A DNA stretch of 27,347 nt from Candidatus Cloacimonadota bacterium. Its GTDB lineage: Bacteria; Cloacimonadota; Cloacimonadia; Cloacimonadales; WRIO01. The translations under genes and the position numbers were made by a program. The stretch covers positions 1 to 27,347 of the forward strand of contig JALNXV010000006.1 in assembly GCA_023230175.1 (NCBI GenBank). The letters are read 5' to 3'. Positions 1 to 9,549 of the stretch are shown in pieces. Every line of letters starts with the position of its first letter. Within the stretch, counting starts at the first letter, position 1. The notes under the pieces were generated by a model, which worked only from the letters and a program-made list of their open reading frames with translations, was not told the origin of the DNA and made no database searches.

Positions 1-35
1 GTATAGAAAAAATTATTGAATCATTAAAAAGGTAG
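1..35 (+). CDS. 3' end of an upstream gene (partial)
   Basis: The first 35 bases stay open in one frame from position 3 and end at TAG 33-35, giving a short basic tail (IEKIIESLKR). This looks like the C-terminus of a protein encoded upstream of the window, 6 nt before the glucan synthase start. Too little is present to say which protein. It would make the following gene part of a longer operon. The open stretch is short enough to be chance, so confidence is low. Confidence 0.3.
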   Translation, partial: IEKIIESLKR

Positions 36-41
36 GATATA

Positions 42-1355
42 ATGAAAATTTTAATGTTTAGTTGGGAGTTCCCACCCTTAATATCAGGAGGGTTAGCAAT
101 GGCATGCTACGGAATGGTAAAATCTCTCCTAAAGCTCGGTATAGAAATAGATTTAGTCTTGCCTACTAAAGAAATGATTTATTTTCCATTTAAAAATCCG
201 GATGATGTTGACACTTTACCGGTTGTATTTCTTGACCCTATTAAACAAAAGACATTTAATCAAACTATCTTTGAAACAATTGAAGAAAAACTTGAATACA
301 TTGGAGTAAATAAAATTCCGGAAACCTATCTATCTCCTCAAGAAGTACAAACCTGGAAGGAAATCATTACTATTTCTCATATTCAGGAAAAACACATAAC
401 AACAACTGAAGAAAGAGTATTAATAAATCTTAAAAAATATCTTTCCGGCGATGAAAACCTATTTAAAAAAGTGCAAGAAATGGCAACAAGAGCTGAACAT
501 TTTGCAGAAAAATTAAATTTTGATGTAATTCATGCTCACGATTGGCTAACCTATCCTGCAGGTATTATAGCTAAAAGAATATCTAAAAAACCGCTCATTT
601 CACATATGCATGCAACAGAATTTGACAGAGCCGGTGGTTACGGAGATGACAGAATACATAATATTGAGCATGACGGCTTAACTTACTCAGATAAAGTAAT
701 ATGCGTTTCAAAATATACTGCTAATATGATAATTTCAAGATACCGTGTTGATTCAGGGAAAATAATTATCGTACATAATGCTTATGACATTGGAATAATT
801 CCAGAAAAAAAACAAAGAATTTTTAAAAAGCCTACTATTCTATTTCTTGGAAGAATAACACTACAGAAAGGTCCGGACTATTTTGTTGAAGTTGCTGATA
901 GAGTTTTAAGATTAAATCCTGATGCAAGATTTGTTATGGCAGGTTCCGGAGATATGTCAAGAAAACTCTTACACAAAACAGCTTCTTTAAGACTTAAAAA
1001 TAGATTTATCTTTGCTGGATTTTTAAATAGAAAACAAGTAGAAGAGATTTTAAATTCAGTAGATATTTACGTATTACCATCAGTTTCAGAACCTTTTGGA
1101 ATTGCTCCTTTAGAAGCAATGGCTTATGGCGTAACAGCTATAATATCAAAACAATCCGGAGTTTCTGAAGTAGTTGAAAATGCATATAAAATTGACTTCT
1201 GGGATATTAATGAAATGACAAATATTATAGATTATTTAATCAAAAATCCCGATATATGCTACAAAGTCGGCAATGCAGGCAAACAAGAAGTCTTTCATAT
1301 TGGATGGGATGAAGTATCAGAAAAAATCTTTGCCATTTACAATGAATTGACTTAA
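42..1355 (+). CDS. Glycogen/starch synthase-type glycosyltransferase (GT5/GT4-like)
   Basis: This 437-residue GT-B glycosyltransferase is likely a cytoplasmic glucan synthase that extends alpha-1,4-glucan from a nucleotide-sugar donor. The N-terminus carries the glycogen-synthase-like start MKILMFSWEFPP followed by SGGLA (about residues 15-19), the position of the donor-binding loop. HAHDW at 164-168 and HMHATEFDR near 195-205 are typical of the N-terminal domain. The C-terminal Rossmann domain has ILFLGRITLQKG (about 268-279) and the EX7E motif EPFGIAPLE (E350, E358). The length fits the short archaeal/bacterial GT5 enzymes. A GGTAGGA ribosome site precedes the ATG. It lies 10 nt ahead of a GH57 gene and then a glucan phosphorylase, which supports a role in glycogen turnover. 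A GT4 enzyme making another glucan is the main alternative; the donor (ADP- or UDP-glucose) cannot be read here. Confidence 0.85.
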   Translation: MKILMFSWEFPPLISGGLAMACYGMVKSLLKLGIEIDLVLPTKEMIYFPFKNPDDVDTLPVVFLDPIKQKTFNQTIFETIEEKLEYIGVNKIPETYLSPQEVQTWKEIITISHIQEKHITTTEERVLINLKKYLSGDENLFKKVQEMATRAEHFAEKLNFDVIHAHDWLTYPAGIIAKRISKKPLISHMHATEFDRAGGYGDDRIHNIEHDGLTYSDKVICVSKYTANMIISRYRVDSGKIIIVHNAYDIGIIPEKKQRIFKKPTILFLGRITLQKGPDYFVEVADRVLRLNPDARFVMAGSGDMSRKLLHKTASLRLKNRFIFAGFLNRKQVEEILNSVDIYVLPSVSEPFGIAPLEAMAYGVTAIISKQSGVSEVVENAYKIDFWDINEMTNIIDYLIKNPDICYKVGNAGKQEVFHIGWDEVSEKIFAIYNELT

Positions 1356-1365
1356 AGGAGTAAAT

Positions 1366-2571
1366 ATGTTATATATAAATTTTTATTTCCAAGTACATCA
1401 ACCTTTTAGACTTAATCATTTCAGTGCGTTAGATATTGGGAAAAACAAACCTTACTTTGATGAATCCCTTAATAAACAAGTAATAAACAAAGTATCTGAT
1501 AAATGCTATCTGCCTACAAATAACTTATTACTAAATTTAATCAAAGAGCATAAAGGTCAGTTTAAAGTATCCTTTTCTATCACCGGTGTAGCTGTTGAAC
1601 AATTTAAATTATACCGGCCGGAAGTACTTGATTCATTTAAAGCATTAGCTGATACCGGTTGTGTAGAATTCATTGGAGAAACCTATTATCATTCATTGTC
1701 ATACTTATATGATGTCAATGAATTCTTAGAACAAGTAGAAATGCATAAACAGCTTATGATTAATGAATTTGGATATACTCCATCAACTTTTAGAAATACA
1801 GAATTAATATATCAAGATAACCTTTCAAATTTGATTTATGAAATGGAAGGATTTAACACTATCCTAACAGAAGGAGTTGACAGAATTTTAGGTTGGAGAT
1901 CTCCCCTATTTGCATATAAAAACTATACTGCTGAAATCTCACTTTTATTAAAATATTATCAATTAGCAGACGACATAGCCTTTAGATTTTCTAATCGTGA
2001 CTGGCCGGAATATCCTTTAACCGTAGATAAATTTGTTAAATGGGTAGAACATTTTAACCTTGATCCCAAACAAGACCCGGCTAAAAATAAATTCCTTAAT
2101 CTTTTTATGGATTATGAAACTTTTGGGGAACATCAATGGGCTGAAACAGGTATCTTTGATTTTATGAAACATCTACCAAAGGCAATATTAAAAAATAAAG
2201 ATTTAGGATTTATCACACCAAAAGAAGCATATAAACTTACTAACTATCAACAAGAAAGTCTATCCTTTCCCGACCCGGTTTCTTGGGCTGATGCAGAAAG
2301 AGATTTATCAGCATGGAGAGAAAACGATATGCAACATAATGCATTAGAAACTCTTTACGAACTTAAAGAAAAAATTATTTACAAAAATAGAGAAGATCTA
2401 CTTAAAATATTAAGATACTTAACCACTTCAGACCATTTTTATTATATGTGTACAAAATATTTTCAAGATGGGGATGTTCATAAATATTTTTCACCTTATG
2501 ATTCACCAGAACAAGCCTATATATATTTCATTAACGTTTTAGCAGATTTAGAGGAGAAATTAAATGACTAA
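1366..2571 (+). CDS. Glycoside hydrolase family 57 (alpha-amylase / 4-alpha-glucanotransferase type)
   Basis: This 401-residue protein belongs to the GH57 retaining alpha-glucan-active enzymes. Conserved regions are visible in order: HQPF at 11-14, GETYYHS at 104-110, NTELIY with the likely nucleophile E146, and FMDYETFGEH with the likely acid/base D249. No signal peptide is present, so it probably acts on intracellular glycogen or maltodextrins, either cutting or transferring alpha-1,4 chains. The branching-enzyme subgroup of GH57 is usually longer, which makes an amylase or glucanotransferase more likely. The gene starts 10 nt after the synthase with GGAG ahead of the ATG, and its 3' end overlaps the phosphorylase by 8 nt, so the three are probably translationally coupled. 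The exact specificity cannot be settled from sequence alone. Confidence 0.85.
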   Translation: MLYINFYFQVHQPFRLNHFSALDIGKNKPYFDESLNKQVINKVSDKCYLPTNNLLLNLIKEHKGQFKVSFSITGVAVEQFKLYRPEVLDSFKALADTGCVEFIGETYYHSLSYLYDVNEFLEQVEMHKQLMINEFGYTPSTFRNTELIYQDNLSNLIYEMEGFNTILTEGVDRILGWRSPLFAYKNYTAEISLLLKYYQLADDIAFRFSNRDWPEYPLTVDKFVKWVEHFNLDPKQDPAKNKFLNLFMDYETFGEHQWAETGIFDFMKHLPKAILKNKDLGFITPKEAYKLTNYQQESLSFPDPVSWADAERDLSAWRENDMQHNALETLYELKEKIIYKNREDLLKILRYLTTSDHFYYMCTKYFQDGDVHKYFSPYDSPEQAYIYFINVLADLEEKLND

Positions 2572-5128
2572 TAATCATCATTTTATCAATATTCACGTTA
2601 AACCTAAAATACCTGATACACTCAATAGATTACTTGATTTAGCATATAATATTTGGACTACTTGGGATAAAGACGCCTATGATTTGTTTAGTCGTATTGA
2701 CCCTATGCTTTATCGAAAATGTGAACATAATCCGGTTAAACTATTATCGGTAATTTCTAATTCCAGACTTGAAGAACTTTCAAAAGATGCCGGTTTCTTA
2801 TATGAACTTAACAAAGTACATTCTAATTTTATGGATTATTTAAACTTTAATGATACTGATTTTTTATATAAAGACAAGAAATGGACTGTAGAACATAACA
2901 AAAAATGTGCTTATCTTTGTATGGAATATGGTTTACATGAGTCTATCCCGATTTATTCAGGTGGACTAGGAATACTAGCAGGAGATTACCTTAAAGCAGC
3001 TTCTGATCAAGCTATTCCACTAACAGCGTTTGGATTGCTTTATAAATACGGCTATTTTAGTCAAAAAATAAAACCGGATGGTATGCAAGAAGAATGCTAT
3101 AAGGAAATTGAATGGGATACAAAACCTGTCACTATGTTAAAAAATAAACAAGGCGAAGAATTAATAATTTCAATTTTTGTAGAAAAACAAGAGATATTCT
3201 TAAAAGTATGGAAAATTGAAGTTGGAAAAATAAATCTCTTTCTTTTAGATACTGATATTGATAAGAACCCTCCTAATATCAGGACTATCACTCATTTATT
3301 ATACGAAGCTGACAGAGATAAGAGAATACTTCAAGAGATTGTTCTTGCGTATGGCTCAATGAAGCTTATGGAAATTATTGATTTTAAGCCAACGATATAC
3401 CATTTAAATGAAGGTCATTCTGCTTTTATAATATTAGAACTTATTAAAAAATATGTTAATGAAGAGCATTATACTTTTGAAGAAGCTAAAGAACTTATCC
3501 GTAATAGCACAATATTTACAACTCATACTCCTGTTGTTGAAGGTAATGAACATTTTAATAAAAAACTTATTGAAAAATATCTTAAAAACAAGATCATCGA
3601 AGTAGGATTAACTATTGAACAGTTTGACAATCTTGCTTCTATTGATGGAGATATAAATAATTTCTGGTTACCTGCACTTGCTATAAGATTTTCAAAATAC
3701 ATTAACGGAGTATCTAAACTTCATGCTCACGTATCAAGGAAAATGTGGAACAAAATATACCCTGAACTATTTCAAAGTGAAGTTCCTATCACTCATATTA
3801 CTAACGGAGTCCATCTTCAAACTTGGATGAGTAAACAACTTACATCAATTTTTAATAGATATGTCGGACCGGAATATTTACATGCTTCAGAAAGAAAATC
3901 TGTTTGGAATAATGTTTTATACATTCCCGACAATGAAATATGGGAAGCACATCAACAAAGAAAAGAGCAAATGATTTCTTTTATCAGAAACCGTATAAAT
4001 CATATAAAACAAGAACGAGGAATAATATCTTCCCTTGCAAACAATAAACAAATTTTGCATAATAAATATCTCACAATAGGATTTGCAAGACGTTTTGCAC
4101 AATACAAAAGAGCCAATCTATTATTAAACAACCCTCAAAGACTGTTAAATATTTTAACTAATGAACTCCAACCGGTTCAATTTATTTTTGCAGGCAAAGC
4201 TCATCCTGCAGATATTGAAGGGAAAAAGTTAATTAAAAACTTAGTAGATTTTGCTAAGCAAAACAATGTAGAGGACAGATTTATTTTTATCGAAGACTAT
4301 GATATGAACGTAGCAAGACATATTGTACAAGGTTGTGATGTATGGCTTAATAACCCGATCAAACCAATGGAAGCTAGTGGAACATCAGGAATCAAGGCAG
4401 GAATAAATGGAGTACTTAATTTATCAGTTCTGGATGGATGGTGGCCGGAATGTTTTGAAGGAAATAATGGCTGGGCTATAAATGCATCTGATTTTTACTC
4501 AGATTTCCAAACTGCTCAAAATATGGAAGCTGAACAAATATACGATATAATAGAATATCAAATAGCTCCTATTTATTATGAACGAGATATGTCAAACAAT
4601 CCATTGAAATGGATTTCTATGATGAAAAGATCAATTTATACAGTTGGTATGGGTTTCAATATGCACAGAATGCTTGATGAATATTCTAAAAAATTCTACT
4701 TATCTGCAATTAATTCAAGTGATAAACTTATACAGAATGATAATGTAGAATTAAAAAAAATCATTACTATGAAAGAAAATGTTGAAAAATTTTGGGATAA
4801 AATATACATAAAAGATTTCTTTTTGAAATTCCCCGACGAAGACACAGTCATAACAGGCGATATCGTAAACATAGAAGCCTATATCTTCGAATCAGGAGCA
4901 CCTGAAAATCTATTTACTGTTGAAATATTCTACCAGTATGACAATGATGATCACTATGAAATTATTCCAATGAATGCGATAGAAAGTTATTCAGACCAAG
5001 TAGTTAAATATGAAGCTATGTTTAGAATCAAAAGTTCCGGTTCTCAAAACATTAACCTAAGAGTTAAACCATCAACTGTATCAACAATATATAAAGAACT
5101 TCACTATATTAAGTGGAGAGTTAAGTAA
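2564..5128 (+). CDS. glgP: Alpha-glucan phosphorylase (GT35)
   Basis: This 854-residue enzyme phosphorolyses alpha-1,4-glucan to glucose-1-phosphate using pyridoxal phosphate. The N-terminal roughly 110 residues resemble the DUF3417 domain of the TIGR02094-type bacterial/archaeal phosphorylases (NIWTTWDKDAYDLF). The catalytic core has EYGLHESIPIYSGGLGILAGD, HLNEGHSAF, THTPVVEGNEHF and ITHITNGVH. The cofactor motif EASGTSGIK places the PLP-binding lysine at K611. The last 90 or so residues form an additional beta-rich tail. The start is set by GAGGAG at 2551-2556, and it overlaps the GH57 stop by 8 nt. As the last gene of the cluster it completes a synthesis, trimming and mobilisation set for storage polysaccharide. 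An AU-rich terminator-like hairpin follows. Confidence 0.92.
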   Translation: MTNNHHFINIHVKPKIPDTLNRLLDLAYNIWTTWDKDAYDLFSRIDPMLYRKCEHNPVKLLSVISNSRLEELSKDAGFLYELNKVHSNFMDYLNFNDTDFLYKDKKWTVEHNKKCAYLCMEYGLHESIPIYSGGLGILAGDYLKAASDQAIPLTAFGLLYKYGYFSQKIKPDGMQEECYKEIEWDTKPVTMLKNKQGEELIISIFVEKQEIFLKVWKIEVGKINLFLLDTDIDKNPPNIRTITHLLYEADRDKRILQEIVLAYGSMKLMEIIDFKPTIYHLNEGHSAFIILELIKKYVNEEHYTFEEAKELIRNSTIFTTHTPVVEGNEHFNKKLIEKYLKNKIIEVGLTIEQFDNLASIDGDINNFWLPALAIRFSKYINGVSKLHAHVSRKMWNKIYPELFQSEVPITHITNGVHLQTWMSKQLTSIFNRYVGPEYLHASERKSVWNNVLYIPDNEIWEAHQQRKEQMISFIRNRINHIKQERGIISSLANNKQILHNKYLTIGFARRFAQYKRANLLLNNPQRLLNILTNELQPVQFIFAGKAHPADIEGKKLIKNLVDFAKQNNVEDRFIFIEDYDMNVARHIVQGCDVWLNNPIKPMEASGTSGIKAGINGVLNLSVLDGWWPECFEGNNGWAINASDFYSDFQTAQNMEAEQIYDIIEYQIAPIYYERDMSNNPLKWISMMKRSIYTVGMGFNMHRMLDEYSKKFYLSAINSSDKLIQNDNVELKKIITMKENVEKFWDKIYIKDFFLKFPDEDTVITGDIVNIEAYIFESGAPENLFTVEIFYQYDNDDHYEIIPMNAIESYSDQVVKYEAMFRIKSSGSQNINLRVKPSTVSTIYKELHYIKWRVK

Positions 5129-5136
5129 TATCAGAT

Positions 5137-5199
5137 AATATCAATGTAGTTAATTATCTAAATCTTGATTCAATTAAAAAAACTATATTGATATTTTTT
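5137..5199 (+). terminator. AU-rich hairpin plus T-run after glgP
   Basis: AATATCAATGTAGTT (5137-5151) pairs with AACTATATTGATATT (5181-5195) over 15 positions with one G-T wobble. The loop is 29 nt, and a T6 run (5194-5199) follows. It begins 8 nt after the glgP stop. The stem is weak in G-C pairs but the form fits an intrinsic terminator separating the glycogen operon from mfd. Confidence 0.5.
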
Positions 5200-5270
5200 A
5201 AAAAAAATTATAAGAATAAATCACAAAAACATACATATATTTTTAATTATTAATACATTTAAGGAAAAAC

Positions 5271-8200
5271 ATGAATATTGAAACTAATAATTTTTATCAA
5301 AAAATTGAGAGATTTTTATCTCAAAATCCGGAAATACTAAAACTTGAAAAATCATCACATAATAAATCAAACTCTTGCTGTAATATTAACCATATCAATC
5401 AATCAATGAAAACTATAATTGCAAGTCATATTTTAAATCAAACTGAAAAAACAATTCTTTACGTAACGAAAGATGATAAACAAGCTGAAGATATAACAGA
5501 AGATTTTATCGTTTTAACAAACAATCAACAAGTAAGTTTTATTCCTGATTATGAAACGATTCCATACGAAGATAGATCACCTCATTATATGATTAGAGCA
5601 CAAAGAATAAGAGCATTAACAAACTTACTTTCTAAAGAAAAACATATTTTTTGTCTAAGCTATAGAAATCTAATACGATCTATAATTAATCCGGATATAA
5701 TTAAATCAAATATCAAGAACATTAGCATAACTCAAGAATACGATTTAAGCGACTTAGTCAAATTTTTAAGTAATTGTGGTTACGAAAATTCTACTCAAAT
5801 TGAAAAAGTAGGTCAATTTTCTAAACGCGGAGGAATACTTGATATATTCTCACCAAATTACACTCTACCAATTAGAATGGAGTTCTTCGGGGATGAAGTT
5901 ATTTCAATTAGACATTTTTCAGTATCAACTCAACGTTCAGAAAAATATGAATTAAAAAATGTAGTAATCATCCCTTGTAGAGAAGCAATTATTGACGACA
6001 ATATTGAAAATAAAGATCTTTATGAAATGCTATCTCAAAAAGGTTTTTACGAAGGCATTGAAACACATATACCTTTGTTCGAAGATAAAAAATATACTCT
6101 TTTTGATTATATTAATCCTGAAGAATCAATAATTTTCTTTGACAATTTTAATTTTGATTATGACTTTCAAAAAGCATACATAGAGGAAATTGCCGAAGCT
6201 TATCAAAATATTCAACAAAAAAAATCAAAACAACATATTTGTAAACCTGACAAATTTATATTAAACGAAGCTGAATTATTAGATACATTCAATAAATATC
6301 AAATAAATTTCCTTAATAGCTCAATCTTATTCTTACCTAATAACTTTATTAATAATTTTAACAAACAAATAGAAGATATAAGTTTACACACTGAACCAAT
6401 CCCCGTTATTAACAGTGATTTACAGGTTTTAGAAAATCATATAAATGATTTATCAACAAATAATTACGATATTTTTATTCAATTAGAAAACTTTGCTCAA
6501 AGAAATAGAATGATACAACTATTAGATGCTAAAGATTCAAAAATCAGTTTTACAATAGGAGTTTTTCATAAAGGTTTTATTTCTCATGATTTTAAATTTG
6601 CTGTCTTTACCGATCACGAAATATTTAAACGAATTAAGCACAAAAAATTAGATTTAATGTTTTCAAAAAGTGATGCTTTAGTTGATTATGAATCATTAAA
6701 AATTGGTGATTATATAGTCCATATTGAGCATGGAATAGGAATTTATGAAGGGTTAAAAAAAATACAAATTGGTGATAAATTTATAGAATGTTTGAGTATT
6801 CAATATGCCGGCACAGATAAAGTTTATGTTCCAACCTGGCAGTTAAAATTAGTTTCCAAATACGTTTCTGATGAAGGTACTCACCCAATTATACATAAAT
6901 TAGGTGGTAAAGCCTGGGAAGCTACAAAACATAAAGCCAGAAAACAAATAGAACTTGTAGTTGATGACATAGTTAATCTCTATGCTGAGCGATCACTTCG
7001 TGAAGGGATAAGATTTCAAGAGGATACTGAATGGCAATACGAAATGGAAAACTCTTTTACTTATGAAGATACTCCTGATCAAAGAAAAGCAACTCAAGAA
7101 ATTAAAGAGGATATGGAAAAAAGTATCCCAATGGAAAGACTTCTTTGTGGTGATGTTGGTTTTGGAAAAACAGAAGTCGCTATTCGTGCTGCTTTTAAAG
7201 CTGTATTAAGCGGATATCAAGTAGCTGTCTTAGTTCCTACTACTCTACTCGCCGAACAACATTTTTATGTCTTTAAAGAAAGATTAGCACAGTTCCCGGT
7301 TAAGATCTCTATGCTTAGTCGTTTTCGTTCTCCTGCTATGATTGATAAAGATTTAATTAAAATACGAAACGGAGAAATTGATATTATCATTGGAACTCAT
7401 AGAATCTTATCAAAAGATGTAGTATTTAAAAAAATCGGTCTCTTAATTATTGATGAAGAACATAGATTTGGTGTCAAACATAAAGAAAAAATCAGAAAAA
7501 TAAAATCTAATGTTGATACTCTTTATATGTCTGCTACTCCAATACCACGAACTATGAATATGGTATTATCAAAATTAAAAAATATGTCCTTAATTCAAAC
7601 TTCTCCAAAAGCAAGATTACCCATAAGAACTGTCATTGTTCCTTACGATAATGATGTTATTAAAGATGCAATTCTTAGAGAAGTTGATAGAGGTGGTCAA
7701 GTCTTTTTCATACATAATAGAGTTGAAACCATAGAATCGATATACTCAGAATTAAAAAAACTCTTGCCTAATATCAGATTTATAGTCGGTCACGGTCAAT
7801 TACCTGAAAAAAGATTAGAAAAAATATTAGTTGACTTTTCTGAACACAAATATGATGTACTAATTGCAACTACGATTATCGAATCCGGTATTGACATACC
7901 TAATGCTAACACTATACTTGTTAATAGAGCAGATATGTTTGGCTTAGCACAATTATACCAAATCAGAGGAAGAGTAGGTAGAAGCAATAAACGTGCTTAT
8001 GCATATCTAATCATACCTAAAAAATTATCCGACATAGCCAGAAAAAGATTAGAAACATTAACCGAATATGAATCTTTAGGAGCAGGTTATCAGATTGCAA
8101 TGCGTGATCTTGAAATCAGAGGAGCAGGTGCATTATTAGGTACAAAACAATCAGGAATTATTACTTCTGTTGGCTTTAACTACTATAACAAACTCCTAAA

Positions 8201-8732
8201 TCAAGCAGTTACAAATATCATAGATAACAACCCTAAAGGCATTTGGTATGAAGAAGAAGATTCTGATATGCTAAGAAATATAGAAATCGGTAGTGATTTT
8301 TATTTCCCACCCAATTTTATTACTGATGAAAAACAAAAACTTCAGATATATAAAAGAATGTTAGAATTTGAATCCAACTCAGAATTTGATGATTTAAAAA
8401 ATGAACTTCTCGATCGTTTCGGGAAAATCCCAATTACAGCTAATGCTGTAATTGAATACTTTAGAATAAGATTTTATGCAAAAAAATTAGGTCTCAAAAA
8501 CTTTATGATATTATCAAAAAAGATGCTGATTGAATATGATAAAAACAATTTTCCACCAAGAAATATCCTAAACATAATCATTTCTAAATCTAAATATCCT
8601 GTTCAATTTGATACTACAAATAGTTTAAAAATTCTATTCCAATTCCCGGAAAATAACACAGTGGATACAACTGATAAAATCAAATTTGCTTTAAAGATAA
8701 TTAACATCTTATCAGAAGAAAAATCCGAATAA
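5271..8732 (+). CDS. mfd: Transcription-repair coupling factor Mfd
   Basis: This 1153-residue ATP-driven translocase removes RNA polymerase stalled at DNA lesions and recruits UvrA. The N-terminal UvrB-like module includes DYETIPYEDRSPH and KRGGILDIFSP. The RNA-polymerase-interacting CarD-like domain covers about 476-565 (IGDYIVHIEHGIGIYEG). The RecG-like motor has Walker A GDVGFGKTE with K633, the Walker B box DEEH at 728-731, SATPIPRTMN, and QIRGRVGRS. The region from about 940 to 970 has the RGAG-LG-QSG pattern typical of the TRG/C-terminal part, and a TRCF domain ends the protein. Length is standard for the family. The gene stands alone between a terminator-like hairpin and a 430-bp non-coding gap. 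No strong promoter was recognised upstream. Confidence 0.97.
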   Translation: MNIETNNFYQKIERFLSQNPEILKLEKSSHNKSNSCCNINHINQSMKTIIASHILNQTEKTILYVTKDDKQAEDITEDFIVLTNNQQVSFIPDYETIPYEDRSPHYMIRAQRIRALTNLLSKEKHIFCLSYRNLIRSIINPDIIKSNIKNISITQEYDLSDLVKFLSNCGYENSTQIEKVGQFSKRGGILDIFSPNYTLPIRMEFFGDEVISIRHFSVSTQRSEKYELKNVVIIPCREAIIDDNIENKDLYEMLSQKGFYEGIETHIPLFEDKKYTLFDYINPEESIIFFDNFNFDYDFQKAYIEEIAEAYQNIQQKKSKQHICKPDKFILNEAELLDTFNKYQINFLNSSILFLPNNFINNFNKQIEDISLHTEPIPVINSDLQVLENHINDLSTNNYDIFIQLENFAQRNRMIQLLDAKDSKISFTIGVFHKGFISHDFKFAVFTDHEIFKRIKHKKLDLMFSKSDALVDYESLKIGDYIVHIEHGIGIYEGLKKIQIGDKFIECLSIQYAGTDKVYVPTWQLKLVSKYVSDEGTHPIIHKLGGKAWEATKHKARKQIELVVDDIVNLYAERSLREGIRFQEDTEWQYEMENSFTYEDTPDQRKATQEIKEDMEKSIPMERLLCGDVGFGKTEVAIRAAFKAVLSGYQVAVLVPTTLLAEQHFYVFKERLAQFPVKISMLSRFRSPAMIDKDLIKIRNGEIDIIIGTHRILSKDVVFKKIGLLIIDEEHRFGVKHKEKIRKIKSNVDTLYMSATPIPRTMNMVLSKLKNMSLIQTSPKARLPIRTVIVPYDNDVIKDAILREVDRGGQVFFIHNRVETIESIYSELKKLLPNIRFIVGHGQLPEKRLEKILVDFSEHKYDVLIATTIIESGIDIPNANTILVNRADMFGLAQLYQIRGRVGRSNKRAYAYLIIPKKLSDIARKRLETLTEYESLGAGYQIAMRDLEIRGAGALLGTKQSGIITSVGFNYYNKLLNQAVTNIIDNNPKGIWYEEEDSDMLRNIEIGSDFYFPPNFITDEKQKLQIYKRMLEFESNSEFDDLKNELLDRFGKIPITANAVIEYFRIRFYAKKLGLKNFMILSKKMLIEYDKNNFPPRNILNIIISKSKYPVQFDTTNSLKILFQFPENNTVDTTDKIKFALKIINILSEEKSE

Positions 8733-8763
8733 AACCTAACCAAAAATTAAGCAACATACTACC

Positions 8764-8797
8764 GACCTCCAAGATGGAAAAAAGCATCCTGGAGGTC
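8764..8797. repeat. Strong hairpin (13-bp stem) after mfd
   Basis: GACCTCCAAGATG (8764-8776) is the inverted complement of CATCCTGGAGGTC (8785-8797) except for one A-C position. An 8-nt A-rich loop lies between them. It starts 31 nt after the mfd stop. No T-run follows on the + strand, so it is either a terminator without a U tail, an mRNA 3'-end stabiliser, or part of a repeat family. Confidence 0.6.
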
Positions 8798-8843
8798 TGC
8801 TTTAGATCTAATGTTAATTGATGAATTTAAAATATAATAAAGA

Positions 8844-8983
8844 TCTATAAGTTCCCGGCTTATTGAATGCAAGCAAATATGCTCGCACAATAAAGACAGG
8901 TGCAAGTAGGATAACTACACTATAAACTTTTTAACTGTAAGAATATCAAAAAATAAGCTCACTACAAGCCGGAAGCTTATAGA
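8844..8983. repeat. MITE-like fold-back element with 22-bp imperfect inverted ends
   Basis: The 22 bases at 8844-8865 and the complement of 8962-8983 share 18 of 22 positions (left end TCTATAAG..CCGGCTT, right end AAGCCGG..CTTATAGA). Together they enclose 96 bp. Inside lies a second small palindrome, GCAAGCA/TGCTCGC (8869-8887), with a relative near the window end. No reading frame of note is present. The form fits a short non-autonomous repeat or a long structured RNA. I see no convincing target-site duplication. Confidence 0.45.
8869..8887 (-). repeat. Copy A of a dispersed 19-bp palindromic repeat
   Basis: This 19-mer matches the reverse complement of 27248-27266 at 17 of 19 positions. 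On the minus strand it forms a stem with a G-T pair (TGCGAGCA..TGCTTGC), while on the + strand the same position is an A-C mismatch. This suggests the minus strand is the structured one if it is transcribed. Confidence 0.5.
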
Positions 8984-9162
8984 ACAATAATATATATTTT
9001 TCAACAGCCACTTGAAGAATTATAAACTAATTAACTCTACTTGATTTCATTGAACAAGCTTATTAAAAAAAAACTCGGAATATACGATAAAATTCTTTTT
9101 TATAACTTGACATAAAATTGAAATATAAAAAAATTGATAATAAAAATATTTTGGAGGTCTCA

Positions 9163-9540
9163 ATGGAAATCTTAGATGGATTACGTTACACAGAAAGCCA
9201 TGAATGGGTAAAATTAGATGGAGAATATGCATACATCGGAATTACTGACTTTGCTCAACACGAACTTGGAGATATAGTTCACGTTGAAATGCCTGAAGAA
9301 GGTACCAATATAAATGCCGGAGAACCTTTAGGTTCTTTAGAAGCAGTTAAAACTGTAGAAGATATTTATTCACCGATTACCGGAGAAGTTATAAAAATTA
9401 ATGCTGACTTATTCGATACTCCGGAGTTAATAAATAATTCTCCTTATGTTGATGGATGGTTAATAAAAGTAAGATTTTCAGATAAAACTGAAATAGAAAA
9501 ATTATTAACTTCTGATGAATATAGCAAACACATCGGTTAA
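9163..9540 (+). CDS. gcvH: Glycine cleavage system H protein
   Basis: This 125-residue lipoyl carrier shuttles the aminomethyl group between the P, T and L proteins of the glycine cleavage complex in the cytoplasm. It begins with LRYTESHEWV, typical of GcvH, and has the lipoylation motif EAVKTVEDIYSP with K63 as the probable lipoyl-lysine. PITGEV follows as in the family. The ATG at 9163 is chosen over an in-frame ATG at 9118 because GGAGG (9153-9157) sits 5 nt upstream and the protein then matches the usual length. No gcvP or gcvT is next to it; the other subunits must lie elsewhere, or the H protein may serve as a lipoate donor. No glycine riboswitch was recognised upstream. Confidence 0.95.
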   Translation: MEILDGLRYTESHEWVKLDGEYAYIGITDFAQHELGDIVHVEMPEEGTNINAGEPLGSLEAVKTVEDIYSPITGEVIKINADLFDTPELINNSPYVDGWLIKVRFSDKTEIEKLLTSDEYSKHIG

Positions 9541-9549
9541 TTTTTAATT

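Noticed and set aside
9107..9141. Perfect TTGACA (9107-9112) upstream of gcvH as a promoter
   Set aside because: The best -10 (GATAAT 9136-9141) is 23 nt away, and nothing suitable lies at 15-19 nt, so a promoter is not supported by spacing.
8733..9162. Glycine riboswitch ahead of gcvH
   Set aside because: I could not recognise the conserved glycine aptamer core. The gap is dominated by the hairpin and the fold-back repeat.
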